From Kordiimonadales bacterium (GTDB lineage Bacteria > Pseudomonadota > Alphaproteobacteria > Sphingomonadales > Kordiimonadaceae), in assembly GCA_002401685.1 (NCBI GenBank), contig NVTU01000006.1, positions 1 to 64,000 on the forward strand: a stretch of DNA of 64,000 nt, read 5' to 3'. Under the pieces are notes generated by a model, which searched no databases, had not been told where the DNA came from, and saw only the letters and a list, made by a program, of their open reading frames with translations. This document shows positions 52,258-61,658 of this stretch, piece by piece. Every line of letters starts with the position of its first letter. Positions within the stretch are counted from its first letter, which is position 1. A program made the translations under genes and the position numbers.

Positions 52258-53558
52258 TGGTCAAGCGCCTCTCAAGTAGCAGCGCCGATTTCGAACAAGC
52301 CTTCACGGCGCTTCTAAACATCAACCGCGACAGCGTTTCTGATGTGAGCGGTACCGTGCGCGACATTATCAAAACAGTGGCAGCAGGCGGCGATAAAGCC
52401 GTGCTTACTTACACCACCAAGTTTGACCGCTTCGATGCCACAGCCAAGGGGCTACGTATCAGCGCTGAGGAAATTGACGAGGCCTGCACCAAAGTCTCCA
52501 AGAAGACCATGTGCGCCCTTGAAATGGCCGCCAGCCGCATTCGTGCCTTCCACCAAAAGCAACTGCCTACGGATATAGATTATGTAGATGACCTCGGTGT
52601 CCGCCTTGGCCAAACATGGAACGCGGTTGAGGCCGTTGGCCTTTATGTCCCTGGCGGCACGGCGAGCTACCCATCGTCAGTTCTCATGAATGCGGTTCCG
52701 GCGACTGTCGCGGGCGTTGATCGCATTGCCATGGTCGTCCCTACCCCTGACGATATGCTGAACCCACTTGTACTGGCCGCAGCCAAACTTGCCGGTGTAA
52801 CTGAGATTTACCGTATTGGCGGCGCGCAAGCCGTCGCGGCCCTCGCCTACGGCACGGAAACTATTGGTGCCGTGGACAAAATCGTGGGCCCAGGCAATGC
52901 CTTTGTTGCTGAAGCCAAACGGCAGGTATTCGGCAAGGTCGGTATCGATAGCATCGCGGGCCCGAGCGAAATCCTTGTGGTCGCCGACAATAAAAACGAC
53001 CCACGCTGGATCGCTGCTGACCTGCTTTCACAGGCAGAGCACGATGCGGTAGCGCAAAGCATATTAATCACCAACGACGCCAAATATGCCACCATGGTTG
53101 AGATGGCCGTGGTTGATCATCTAGCCAATCTCGATAGAAAAGACATTGCGCTTGAGAGCTGGACCAAGTTCGGCGCGATCATTCTGGTCGATAACTTCGA
53201 GGAAGCCATTCCGTTGATCGACCGCATCGCGCCAGAGCACCTTGAACTTGCGATCGACAACCCGACAGAGCTGCAAAGCAAAGTGCGCAACGCAGGCGCC
53301 ATCTTCCTTGGCCGCTATACCCCAGAGGCTATCGGTGATTATGTGGCAGGGCCAAACCATGTGTTGCCAACTGTGCATACGGCGCGGTTCTCCAGCGGGC
53401 TCGGTGTGCTTGATTTCATGAAACGCACTACGTTTGTTGGCTGCACAGAAGAAAGTCTGCGCGCGATTGGGCCAGCTGCTATTACTCTCGCCGACGAAGA
53501 GGGGCTGGGTGCGCACGCACTTTCAGTTGCTATCCGGCTTGAGAACAGTCAAAAATAA
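52257..53558 (+). CDS. hisD: HisD, histidinol dehydrogenase
   Basis: Catalyses the last two oxidations of histidine synthesis. 433 residues. Seen: VGLYVPGGTASYPSSVLMNAVPA, DKIVGPGNAFVAEAKRQVFG, the zinc/catalytic DLLSQAEHD and PEHLEL motifs, and NHVLPT near the C-terminus. It is translationally coupled to hisG; UPF0262 follows 21 bases later. Confidence 0.96.
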   Translation: MVKRLSSSSADFEQAFTALLNINRDSVSDVSGTVRDIIKTVAAGGDKAVLTYTTKFDRFDATAKGLRISAEEIDEACTKVSKKTMCALEMAASRIRAFHQKQLPTDIDYVDDLGVRLGQTWNAVEAVGLYVPGGTASYPSSVLMNAVPATVAGVDRIAMVVPTPDDMLNPLVLAAAKLAGVTEIYRIGGAQAVAALAYGTETIGAVDKIVGPGNAFVAEAKRQVFGKVGIDSIAGPSEILVVADNKNDPRWIAADLLSQAEHDAVAQSILITNDAKYATMVEMAVVDHLANLDRKDIALESWTKFGAIILVDNFEEAIPLIDRIAPEHLELAIDNPTELQSKVRNAGAIFLGRYTPEAIGDYVAGPNHVLPTVHTARFSSGLGVLDFMKRTTFVGCTEESLRAIGPAAITLADEEGLGAHALSVAIRLENSQK

Positions 53559-53579
53559 AAGCATGGCGAACCCAAAGGC

Positions 53580-54074
53580 ATGACATACAAGTTAGTAGAT
53601 GTGACACTTGATGAAAGCACTCTGGTCCGCTGGAGTGCGGATATTGAGCATGAGCGCCGCATTGCTGTCTTTGATCTGATTGAAGAAAACAGTTTTGAGC
53701 TGCTTAAATCTGCAGACCCTAATTACCCCGGCCCGTACAAGCTGCACATCGGCACGATAGAAGGCCGCCTATCACTTGAGATTAAAACCAAGGACGACAC
53801 GGTTCTGATGAACTTCAGGCTTGCTGTCTCGCCGTTCCGGCGTATTATTCGCGACTATTTCGCAATCTGTGACAGCTATTACGAGGCCATTAAGTCAGCC
53901 AGCCCATCGCAGATTGAAGCGATCGATATGGGCCGCCGCGGGCTTCATAACGAAGGCAGCGATCTATTGATGGAACGCCTTGAAGACAAAATAAAACTGG
54001 ACATGGCCACGGCGCGCCGCCTGTTCACCCTGATATGTGTATTGCACCTGAAAGACGGAAGGGGGCCACGCTAA
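53580..54074 (+). CDS. UPF0262 family protein
   Basis: A 164-residue alphaproteobacterial protein of the UPF0262 family. Core: DVTLDESTLVRWSADIEHERRIAVFDLIEEN, FRLAVSPFRRIIRDYFAICDSYYEAI, and MGRRGLHNEGSDLL. Function unknown. It is encoded between hisD and a low-molecular-weight phosphatase (its TAA overlaps the next ATG by one base), a widely conserved position. Confidence 0.94.
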   Translation: MTYKLVDVTLDESTLVRWSADIEHERRIAVFDLIEENSFELLKSADPNYPGPYKLHIGTIEGRLSLEIKTKDDTVLMNFRLAVSPFRRIIRDYFAICDSYYEAIKSASPSQIEAIDMGRRGLHNEGSDLLMERLEDKIKLDMATARRLFTLICVLHLKDGRGPR

Positions 54075-54502
54075 TGAAGCCTGAACTCCCCAAAAGCATC
54101 CTTTTTCTGTGCAACCAAAATGCTGTACGCAGCCCAATGGCGCGCGCTTTAGCGGACCGCCACTGCAAACGCCGCATCTTTATCGAATCGGCCGGTTTAA
54201 TCGCAGGCTCGCTTGATCCGTTTTCCGTCGCCGCGATGGCAGAAGACAACATGGATATATCTGACCATAAGGCTCAGACCCTAGCCAACATCGATATCTC
54301 CCTTTTTGACCTGATCATCGCGCTAACGGAAGAAAGCCGTGATATGGCGAGAAAGAAGAGCCCGGACACGCCTGTGGAATATTGGGCAACACCCGACCCA
54401 TCCGACAGCGAAGGCAACCGCAACCAAGTGATGGAAAGCTACCGCCTCGTCCGCGACCACATAGAAGTCCGCATCGCCGACCGCTTCCTTTTCCCTGATT
54501 AA
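54074..54502 (+). CDS. Low-molecular-weight protein-tyrosine-phosphatase-like protein
   Basis: A 142-residue LMW-PTP/arsenate-reductase-like protein. P-loop CxxNxVRS: C13-N-Q-N-A-V-R19-S20 (LFLCNQNAVRSPMA). The second acid is in the TPDPSDSEG segment. No arsenical-resistance genes are nearby, so a phosphatase role is more likely. Conserved neighbour of UPF0262. The start at 54074 overlaps the UPF0262 stop. Confidence 0.9.
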   Translation: MKPELPKSILFLCNQNAVRSPMARALADRHCKRRIFIESAGLIAGSLDPFSVAAMAEDNMDISDHKAQTLANIDISLFDLIIALTEESRDMARKKSPDTPVEYWATPDPSDSEGNRNQVMESYRLVRDHIEVRIADRFLFPD

Positions 54503-54645
54503 CCACATTTGCATTACCGGGGTAACGGGGTGTTTTTTAAAGTCAGAGATTGTCTATGGCAGGCGCTTGTGCTCAAGTACAGCTTGATGCAGCCCGGCAA
54601 TATAACCCGAGCAAAACGCACATATTTTTTGGGGGAATATGGTCT

Positions 54646-55923
54646 GTGAATATACAGTCGATACTTAAATGCCTGCTTTTAGCCGTAACTTTCTGCTTTG
54701 TATTCGTTAGCAGCAGCAGCGCTCGCATCGACGAGGACTCTACCGACAAAGCAGACAAACCAAGTCACCCTTTCACTGTGACCTATGCACCAGATGAGGC
54801 TCGCCCAGATCTTCCGATCCGCAGATTGACAAAAAAGAGCATGGCAAGAGCGCAGTATTTTGTTCGTAAGAGAAAAAACAAAAAAGCGATCAGAGTTATT
54901 ACAAAAGCTTTGAAAAGAGACATCAATAATCGCCACGAACAAGCTGAATTATTAAGTGTATTGGCGCGGTATCAAATGCGAGCGAAGGACCGTGGCGCTG
55001 CGATTGAAGCCTATGAAAAGATTCTGAAATTCAAAGACAGCATTCCCCATATAGTCGAGCAGCAGGCTCTTTCTGAGTTGGCTAAAATTCATTACGGGGC
55101 TGCTAACTATGATAGCGCGTTAGCCTATCTAGAGCTGATATTTGACCGTGTGCTAACCATCAATCCTTCGCACCACATGCTTGCGGCACAAATTTACTAT
55201 CAGTTTGGCGACTATCAAAAGGCAATATTCTATTACAAAAAAACCATCGATGAAGCCATTTACACGCCCAGGATATGGCATTTGCTTGGGATCGCGGCCT
55301 ATTGGCGAACGCTGAATTACCCAGACATGCGAACCGTAGCCGAAGCATCCCTAAAACGGTGGCCAAAGTATTCCAAAAGGTGGTGTGGCCTATTGGCTAG
55401 CGCTAGTTCAGCAGAAAACTCTACTGATAGCGATACAGCCGTGGCCAACACAGTTCAGGCCTACCCAGCCTGTTCCAAACTAGAAAAGCCAGTCCAGCCG
55501 GACAAAGTTCAGTTCAAATATGCGTCATTTCCCCTAATAAACACCCACTGGAGGTCAAAAAACAGAAAGGTTTCTGGAGGCGAGCATGGCTGGGCCATTC
55601 GCACCAAAAAAGGCGAGGAAATAGAGAAACAGCTAGCTGAGAATTTACACGGCTACGTAACACTTGAATATACCGTCAATGCCGACGGTTCCGTAAAAAC
55701 GGATGATGTCATTGTTCTACGTTCAGTACCGCAGGGTTACTTTGTGGAGGATGCCTTAAAGACCTTAGCAACCCACAAGTACGAGCCGCTGATTGTTGAC
55801 GGAAAGGCTCAAGAGACCATAGGTGTAAGACGTAACTTTGTTTTTTACATCAAGAGCACAAGAAAAAAACATCCCCGAGCAAAGGACACTTGCTTGACGA
55901 TGCTGAATTGCGGCGTGGGGTAG
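54646..55923 (+). CDS. TPR-repeat protein with a C-terminal TonB-like domain, exported
   Basis: A protein of about 425 residues (GTG start at 54646) with a signal peptide (LKCLLLAVTFCFVFVSSSSA), a TPR array (AAIEAYEKIL; AQIYYQFGDYQKAIFYYKKTID) and a C-terminal TonB-type domain (GYVTLEYTVNADGSVKTDDVIVLRSVPQGYFVEDALKTLATHKYEP). Upstream starts at 54550 (TTG) and the ATG two codons later are possible; the GTG has GGGGGA nine bases upstream and puts the signal peptide at the N-terminus. It lies between the LMW-phosphatase and infA, genes that are usually adjacent, so it is probably an insertion in a conserved block. Role unknown; envelope signalling or transport inferred. Confidence 0.82.
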   Translation: MNIQSILKCLLLAVTFCFVFVSSSSARIDEDSTDKADKPSHPFTVTYAPDEARPDLPIRRLTKKSMARAQYFVRKRKNKKAIRVITKALKRDINNRHEQAELLSVLARYQMRAKDRGAAIEAYEKILKFKDSIPHIVEQQALSELAKIHYGAANYDSALAYLELIFDRVLTINPSHHMLAAQIYYQFGDYQKAIFYYKKTIDEAIYTPRIWHLLGIAAYWRTLNYPDMRTVAEASLKRWPKYSKRWCGLLASASSAENSTDSDTAVANTVQAYPACSKLEKPVQPDKVQFKYASFPLINTHWRSKNRKVSGGEHGWAIRTKKGEEIEKQLAENLHGYVTLEYTVNADGSVKTDDVIVLRSVPQGYFVEDALKTLATHKYEPLIVDGKAQETIGVRRNFVFYIKSTRKKHPRAKDTCLTMLNCGVG

Positions 55924-56191
55924 GCGTTGTGTAGTCAACTATTTCAGTTCTTGTTTTTAGTATACCCCTTCAATACATCTTGTTCATCGTCACAAAACTG
56001 TGCCTGTAAGCACACTTTTAATCCTATTCTGGTATAGTTTATCGCTAGCAAACGCCAAAAAAAGTTGATTTTGTGCGAGAGGAGCGGCATGAAGGGGCGC
56101 ATAAATCAGGGAAATAACCAAACCCACTAAGGCAGGAATCAGCGAAATCGCTAAAAGCCCTTACCTTAGAAGACCTTAACAAGGAGCCATA

Positions 56192-56410
56192 ATGGCAAAA
56201 GAAGAAGTATTGGAAATGCGCGGCACGGTCACTGAACTGCTGCCAAACGCAATGTTCCGGGTAAAGCTAGAAAATGACCACGAAATTCTTGGTCACACAG
56301 CAGGCAAAATGCGCAAAAACCGTATTCGGGTTTTGGCTGGTGACGAAGTGCTTGTTGAGCTGACACCATACGACCTGAGCAAGGGCCGTATTACTTACCG
56401 CTTCAAATAA
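56192..56410 (+). CDS. infA: InfA, translation initiation factor IF-1
   Basis: 72-residue S1/OB-fold initiation factor that occupies the A site of the 30S subunit. Sequence is a textbook IF-1 ([52 protein letters not shown]). A perfect AAGGAG ribosome site stands six bases before the ATG. It precedes maf and RNase E/G. The upstream 270-base gap probably holds its promoter. Confidence 0.98.
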   Translation: MAKEEVLEMRGTVTELLPNAMFRVKLENDHEILGHTAGKMRKNRIRVLAGDEVLVELTPYDLSKGRITYRFK

Positions 56411-56425
56411 AGTGTTTGGTGGGCT

Positions 56426-57043
56426 ATGACCGCCGGCACTCCCATGACCGCATCCGAAAAAGCAGATAGTTTCATTCTGGCCTCCGCCTCGCCGCGGCGG
56501 CTTGAGCTATTGGCGCAGATTGGCCTGAAACCTTCTGCTATCGTCCCTGCGGATATTGACGAAAACCCGTTTGAGCGCGAAATTCCAAAGCAGCATGCTG
56601 AGCGTTTAGCACGCGAAAAAGCAGCGGTGGTGGCAGGCGCGCACGTTGGTGCAATGATCCTTGCTGCTGACACTGTTGTCGCGGTTGGAAAACGCATTCT
56701 ACCGAAGGCAGAAGACGAGCAGCAAGCACGCGCTTGCTTGAGTATTCTGTCAGGCAGACGACACAGGGTAATCACCGGCATATCGCTTGTGCTACCTTGC
56801 GGTAAACAGCTGACCAAGTCAGTCTCTACGGTCGTCGCGCTCAAGGTATTGTCTCACCGGGACACCGAACGCTATATCGCGTCAGGCGAATGGCACGGCA
56901 AAGCGGGCGGCTACGCCATACAGGGTTTGGGCGCTACTTTCATTCGGTTCATTTCCGGCTCCTACAGCAATGTGGTAGGCTTACCGCTCTTTGAAGTAGC
57001 CGGCTGGTTAGAAACACATTTAAATACAGAAGCAAACACGTGA
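56426..57043 (+). CDS. maf: Maf family nucleotide pyrophosphatase
   Basis: A 205-residue Maf/YhdE-type NTP pyrophosphatase acting on dTTP/UTP and modified nucleotides. Core: LASASPRRLELLAQIG, AADTVVAVGKRILPKA, GKAGGYAIQGLGATFI. A second ATG (MTASEK) six codons in is possible. Its stop overlaps the next gene's GTG by four bases, so it is coupled to the RNase gene. Confidence 0.94.
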   Translation: MTAGTPMTASEKADSFILASASPRRLELLAQIGLKPSAIVPADIDENPFEREIPKQHAERLAREKAAVVAGAHVGAMILAADTVVAVGKRILPKAEDEQQARACLSILSGRRHRVITGISLVLPCGKQLTKSVSTVVALKVLSHRDTERYIASGEWHGKAGGYAIQGLGATFIRFISGSYSNVVGLPLFEVAGWLETHLNTEANT

Positions 57044-58431
57044 CATTCCCTTTGACGATTATTGAGCCGGGCATCGGCCAGTGGCGCAGCGCCGACATCG
57101 GCCCTGATGAACTGCCAACAGACCTGCGCTTCCATGACGACAGCAGCCTGAACCCGCAGGACGCTATCTTCAGCGCGCGGGTTACGGCGGTCGACAACAC
57201 ACTCGATATGGCATTCCTTGACCTCGGCGCTGGCCGCACGGGGTCGCTTACCTTTCGCCGCGCTCGCATGCTGGCCGAGGGGCAGGCTAAGAAGATCTCC
57301 GACTGTGTAAAAGAAGGCGACAGGCTAGCCGTTCAAGTGCAAGCGCAAGCTGCCGCCGAGGAAAATAAAGCCTACAGTGTAACAGCCCGGCCACGCATAA
57401 CCGGCCGCTATGTCGTGCTGGAGATGGGCAAACCACGCCTTAACTTTTCCAAAGACCTTACAGCACGTAAAATCAAAGACCTCAAGGAGCTGCTAGCGCC
57501 GCTGGTGGATGGCAGTGCGCTTATTGTGCGGTCCCGCGCTGGCGATGTGCCGTTGGCGGCCGTCGTGAACGAAGCCAAGCGCTTAATAGAAGTATTTACC
57601 ACCACAAGCGACAAGCCCGGCCTGCTGCACACATGGTCACCAGCAGAAAAAGCCCTGCTTTCAGCCCCAGATACTGAAGGCGGTATCTGTGTAGAAGGCG
57701 GCAGCGCCCAAGCCGATTTGAAAGCCATTGCAGCAAAGCATTGGCCTGACCTTGCTGGCCGCATTACGGCCTACACAGGCAAAATAGCGGGCTTTGAGGA
57801 ATACGGCGTTGAAGAAGCTATTGAAGATGCGCTTGCTGAGCGTATCGACCTGCCGTCCGGTGGCTGGATATCAATCACCCCAACGCCAGCACTGACGGCC
57901 GTAGACGTGAACATGGGCGGCGCGCTGAAAGGCATGGGTGCCAGCGAGGCAATGCTTGTTGTCAATTTGGAAGCTACGCTGGCGTTAATGTACCACCTGC
58001 GCTTTCAGGACATCGGCGGGCTAATCGTTGTGGATTATATCAACATGTCCACCAAAGGCAGCAACCGCCAACTGGTAGACCTGATCGAACGCACCGCGCG
58101 CGAAGACAAGGTGCCGTTGCAGCACACGGGCATATCGGCTTTTGGCCTAGTAGAGTTTACTCGAAAACGCTCAGGGCTTTCGCTCCGTGACCGTACAGAG
58201 TACCGGCCTCAGCCTATCGTTCGGCCTGTGGCCATGGCCCTCACGCTTTTGCGCAAGGCGGCACGCGTTGGGCGCAGCAAAGATGTAGGAAACCTAATCA
58301 TCGCGGCCCCGAAAGCAACCATAGCCTGGCTAGAGCGTAACAAAACAGTGGTTGCCGACCTGACTAAAGTAACCGGCCGAGACCTTATCCTTGAGCAATC
58401 GGCTACAGCCGATGTGTTTATTCGCCGCTAA
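57040..58431 (+). CDS. Ribonuclease E/G family protein (short form)
   Basis: A 463-residue RNase E/G catalytic-domain protein, comparable to RNase G, GTG start. Seen: the S1-like region near SARVTAVDNTLDMAFLDLG, the metal-binding Asp in ALTAVDVNMGG, the DIGGLIVVDYINM segment and a conserved C-terminal LLRKAARVG. It lacks the Cys-containing Zn-link and large degradosome scaffold of RNase E. In many alphaproteobacteria this short member lies next to maf and yacG. Role in rRNA/mRNA processing inferred from the family. Confidence 0.92.
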   Translation: MTFPLTIIEPGIGQWRSADIGPDELPTDLRFHDDSSLNPQDAIFSARVTAVDNTLDMAFLDLGAGRTGSLTFRRARMLAEGQAKKISDCVKEGDRLAVQVQAQAAAEENKAYSVTARPRITGRYVVLEMGKPRLNFSKDLTARKIKDLKELLAPLVDGSALIVRSRAGDVPLAAVVNEAKRLIEVFTTTSDKPGLLHTWSPAEKALLSAPDTEGGICVEGGSAQADLKAIAAKHWPDLAGRITAYTGKIAGFEEYGVEEAIEDALAERIDLPSGGWISITPTPALTAVDVNMGGALKGMGASEAMLVVNLEATLALMYHLRFQDIGGLIVVDYINMSTKGSNRQLVDLIERTAREDKVPLQHTGISAFGLVEFTRKRSGLSLRDRTEYRPQPIVRPVAMALTLLRKAARVGRSKDVGNLIIAAPKATIAWLERNKTVVADLTKVTGRDLILEQSATADVFIRR

Positions 58432-58457
58432 CCTAAGAACGCTGAACGGAAAATAAG

Positions 58458-58619
58458 ATGAGCACTACCAAATGCCCACAGTGCAGCAAAGAGACCGAGC
58501 ATGCTTTCCGTCCGTTCTGCAGCAAGCGTTGTGCTGATCTGGACTTAGGAAAATGGTTCAACGAAGAATACCACCTGCCTGGCGATAGCCCTGCGCTGGG
58601 TGATCCTGAGGAGCAGTAA
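58458..58619 (+). CDS. yacG: YacG, DNA gyrase inhibitor / zinc-binding protein
   Basis: A 53-residue protein in the conserved place after the RNase E/G gene. It has the YacG zinc ligands C6xxC9 and C21xxxC25 (TKCPQCS, RPFCSKRCADLDLGKWFNEEY), with the diagnostic DLGKW. YacG binds the GyrB C-terminal domain and inhibits gyrase. Confidence 0.94.
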   Translation: MSTTKCPQCSKETEHAFRPFCSKRCADLDLGKWFNEEYHLPGDSPALGDPEEQ

Positions 58620-58725
58620 GCTTCGGCTCCTTCCTTCAAGTCCCCGACTACTAGTTGTTGCCTTTGCCGCATCTGACGCCTAATGCTGTCGGGTAAGGGC
58701 GAGGACGCAACAAGGGGCAAACCAC

Positions 58726-59637
58726 ATGACCGAAGAAACCACCAGCGAAGAAAACGCTCGGCTTGCAGCCGGATGGCGCATTCTGATCTTTATAGGTATA
58801 TTTGTAGTTCTTTCCGGTGTTTTATCCCTAGTGGCGGTAGCTCTTGAAGTCGTCAATCCTGAGGATATGTCGCTGCCCACAGCCGTTTTAGCTGCTTTGA
58901 TCGGCACGGTCGCCGTTTTGATTGCACGAAAGTATCTTGATAAAAAGAGTTTCGTTTCTCTCGGCATGGTGTGGGATCGTAAAGCCGTTTTTGATATTAT
59001 CGCTGGCTTTTTAAACGGCGGGTTGGTTATGGGCCTGATGTTCGTCGTCATGCTTGCGGCTGGGCTTATCGAGTTTACCGGCCTGGTATGGTGGCAAGAA
59101 GGCGCCTCTGCGGCAACTGGCTTCCAGTGGTCAGTCATGACAGCGATCCTCGCAGCACTAGTGGTAACAGCGCTAACAGGCTGGTGGGAAGAACTGGCTT
59201 TCAGAGGGTACCTATTTCAAAATATCCGCGAAGGATTAGGGCTTTGGTGGGCGGTAGCGATCAGCTCGCTCTTGTTCGGGTTTGTGCATTACGGCAACCC
59301 GAACGCGACAGTATTGTCGAGCCTACTCATCAGCTTTCTCATCGTACCCTTTATTTATGCCTACCTTAAAACCGGGCAGCTGTGGTTTGCAATGGGCCTG
59401 CATATGGGATGGAATTTTTTCCAGACGACCCTGTTCGGGTTTCAAACCAGTGGAACAACAGGGGTAAGCCTAATCACGCACACACCGAATGGCCCCGACT
59501 GGCTAACAGGCGGTAGCTTCGGTGCAGAAGGCAGCGTTCTGATTGTTCCAATTGGCGCGGTCGTCTTGATATACGTGCACTATTGGAACAAATGGAACCG
59601 CCATCCGAACCAGAAATTCATGGAAACAGAACTATAG
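58726..59637 (+). CDS. CPBP family intramembrane metalloprotease
   Basis: A 303-residue membrane protein with about eight helices and the CPBP/Rce1-like catalytic motifs: E155-E156-xxx-R160 (WWEELAFRGYLF), H188 (FVHYG), and H226/N230 (HMGWNFF). Function in bacteria is varied (toxin maturation, envelope stress); no partner is obvious here. No operon neighbour. Confidence 0.9.
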   Translation: MTEETTSEENARLAAGWRILIFIGIFVVLSGVLSLVAVALEVVNPEDMSLPTAVLAALIGTVAVLIARKYLDKKSFVSLGMVWDRKAVFDIIAGFLNGGLVMGLMFVVMLAAGLIEFTGLVWWQEGASAATGFQWSVMTAILAALVVTALTGWWEELAFRGYLFQNIREGLGLWWAVAISSLLFGFVHYGNPNATVLSSLLISFLIVPFIYAYLKTGQLWFAMGLHMGWNFFQTTLFGFQTSGTTGVSLITHTPNGPDWLTGGSFGAEGSVLIVPIGAVVLIYVHYWNKWNRHPNQKFMETEL

Positions 59638-59697
59638 GGAATTGAGGTCAGTTGCGGTGCGGGCACTACGCTACACTATTTGGCGCCGTTCGACTTT

Positions 59698-59727
59698 CTC
59701 CTGAAAAACATAGTTGTTTTTCAGGAG
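59698..59727. terminator. Hairpin between the CPBP and helicase genes
   Basis: Perfect 13-bp arms CTCCTGAAAAACA (59698-59710) and complement (59715-59727) around a TAGT loop. It separates two converging genes; the T-tracts lie inside the arms, not after them. Confidence 0.6.
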
Positions 59728-59782
59728 GTCTCGCTCCATAGCCTACCGCCGTTCTGGCGCTAGGCTAAAACCGATTTTTGTC

Positions 59783-61258
59783 TTAGCTATTGCCTGACCG
59801 CGAACCGCCGCCTTGTGGGCGTGACCGTCGGTTACCGCCACCAGGACGTCCGCCACCTGGCTTGCCGCCAGGTCTGCCACCGGGCCTGCGACCCGGGCCC
59901 GGGCGACTGTTCGGACGATTTTCAGCTTTATTACCGTCAGCATTGCTGGACGCTGGCTTGTCGCCAGATGCCTTATTCTCCCCGCCGTCAGATCGGCCTT
60001 GATTTCTGCCCTTACTACCACGGGGCTTGGCACCACCGCCGCCACTGCGCCTGCGGTTACCGCCGCGCCGGTTCGCCGGTTTAGGCTCGTCGCCTTCTGT
60101 GTGTTCCTGCGCCGCCATACCAGCGCCGTGGAACGGGTGGTCTTCAAATACTTCTACATCTTGGCGAATGGTGCGTTCGATATCCCGCAGATAGACGCGT
60201 TCTTCATGATCACAGAAAGACAGCGAAATACCCGTGGCACCCGCGCGCGCCGTGCGGCCAATACGGTGCACGTAATTTTCAGGCTCGTTCGGCAGCTCAA
60301 AGTTAATAACGTGTGTCACGCCGTCCACATCAATACCGCGCGCGGCAACGTCAGTGGCCACAAGGACCCTGATCTCGCCCGAGCGAAATTCGCCAAGTGC
60401 TTTTTGCCGTGCATTTTGTGATTTATTACCGTGGATCGCAGAGGCCTTGATACCTTTTTGGTCCAGATGTTTCATCACCCGGTTAGCGCCGTGTTTGGTG
60501 CGCGTAAAGACAATCGCCCGTTTTATCGATTCGTCCTTCAGCACATGCACCAGCAAATCGCGCTTGCGTGCCTTTGGCACCATCAAGGCATACTGCTTCA
60601 CTTTTTCGGCTGTTGTTGCGGCTGGCGCCACTTCAACCCGCACAGGATTGCTCAAAATACTGTTGGCAAGTTTGGCTACAGACCCTGGCATAGTGGCCGA
60701 GAAAAACAATGTCTGGCGTTTAGTAGGCAGTTGTTTGATAATTTTCTGAATATCGCGAATGAAGCCCATATCAAGCATGCGGTCCGCTTCATCAAGGATC
60801 AAATATTCAACACTTCTTAGCGAAACAAACCCCTGATCCATCAGATCAATCAAACGGCCCGGAGTCGCGATAAGAATATCGACGCCCTGCGCCATTGCTT
60901 TAATCTGCGGCTTGGCAGACGTGCCGCCGTAAATTAGGGCCATGCGGAAATGAAGGTATTTTGAATACGCACGGACATTTTCACCGATCTGGATGGCAAG
61001 CTCACGCGTCGGCGCCAAGATCAGGGACCGCGCCCCCTTCTTTGGTCGTTGGCCTTCGCCTTTCAGTAACAGCTGCAAAACTGGCAGTGAAAAGGCCGCC
61101 GTTTTACCTGTACCTGTCTGGGCCACACCGATCAGGTCTTTGCCGTCCAGGATTTTGGGGATCGCCTGGCTTTGGATAGGTGTCATTGTCTCGTAGCCAC
61201 CTTCCTCCACTGCACGAAGGATGGACTGCCGCAGTCCGAGATCAGCAAATTTGCTCAT
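59783..61258 (-). CDS. DEAD-box RNA helicase, RhlE-like
   Basis: A 491-residue DEAD-box helicase. All motifs seen: Q motif (TPIQSQAIP), I AQTGTGKTAAF, Ia APTRELAIQ, II DEAD, III SAT, IV/V VATDVAARGID, VI HRIGRTARAG. The C-terminal tail (about residue 380 on) is disordered and very rich in Gly/Arg/Pro/Asn, typical of RhlE/CsdA-type RNA chaperone tails and much more G+C-rich than the core. RhlE/RhlB/CsdA cannot be separated further. ATG start. Confidence 0.92.
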   Translation of the reverse strand: MSKFADLGLRQSILRAVEEGGYETMTPIQSQAIPKILDGKDLIGVAQTGTGKTAAFSLPVLQLLLKGEGQRPKKGARSLILAPTRELAIQIGENVRAYSKYLHFRMALIYGGTSAKPQIKAMAQGVDILIATPGRLIDLMDQGFVSLRSVEYLILDEADRMLDMGFIRDIQKIIKQLPTKRQTLFFSATMPGSVAKLANSILSNPVRVEVAPAATTAEKVKQYALMVPKARKRDLLVHVLKDESIKRAIVFTRTKHGANRVMKHLDQKGIKASAIHGNKSQNARQKALGEFRSGEIRVLVATDVAARGIDVDGVTHVINFELPNEPENYVHRIGRTARAGATGISLSFCDHEERVYLRDIERTIRQDVEVFEDHPFHGAGMAAQEHTEGDEPKPANRRGGNRRRSGGGGAKPRGSKGRNQGRSDGGENKASGDKPASSNADGNKAENRPNSRPGPGRRPGGRPGGKPGGGRPGGGNRRSRPQGGGSRSGNS

Positions 61259-61388
61259 GAAATATTCTTTCCGTCTTTAAGACGCGGATACGTAACGCTC
61301 AAGCGAGGGAAAGTCAATCAAATGGCGGGTTAGCCAGTGATGGGGCTTCCATCAATGTGCAATAAAACGAAATTGTCCCATTTAGGCA
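61259..61388. other. Short gene-free region upstream of the helicase
   Basis: About 130 bases between the helicase start and the terminator at 61389-61418. It should contain the helicase promoter; nothing distinct is visible. Confidence 0.4.
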
Positions 61389-61418
61389 CAAAAAAACCAG
61401 CTATGGGAGAAGCTGGTT
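61389..61418 (-). terminator. Rho-independent terminator for the 41-residue gene
   Basis: Arms AACCAGCT (61395-61402) and AGCTGGTT (61411-61418) around an eight-base loop. On the minus strand the stem is followed by seven T, a strong terminator for a transcript coming from about 61634. Confidence 0.8.
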
Positions 61419-61508
61419 CTTAAGTCACAGAATAGGGGCAGGGTTTGGTTTTATATACTTTATCACGGGAGGAAGGGCGACGCAGTGTTATAAAACCAGT
61501 AGCAATTT

Positions 61509-61634
61509 TCATGCATGGCCTCGGCTGAGAAACTTGTGGGCACGGCGTTGGCGACGCCAGCTTCTTTTGGCAGCCTCGCAAGAAACTATCCGGTGTGTTT
61601 TAGGTGCAGTTAAAACCAATTGTTCGATAAACAT
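61509..61634 (-). CDS. 41-residue basic protein, probable small gene
   Basis: An ORF from the ATG at 61634 (GAGG six bases upstream) to TGA at 61509. The peptide starts MFIEQLVLTAPKTHRIVSC and ends in a strongly basic KRSWRRQRRAHKFLSRGHA. No family known to me. A strong terminator lies about 90 bases past its stop and a direct-repeat region lies upstream, so it has the parts of an independent transcription unit. The basic tail suggests RNA binding, but nothing more can be said. Confidence 0.5.
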   Translation of the reverse strand: MFIEQLVLTAPKTHRIVSCEAAKRSWRRQRRAHKFLSRGHA

Positions 61635-61658
61635 AACTATCCTCGTATTTTTTATAAT

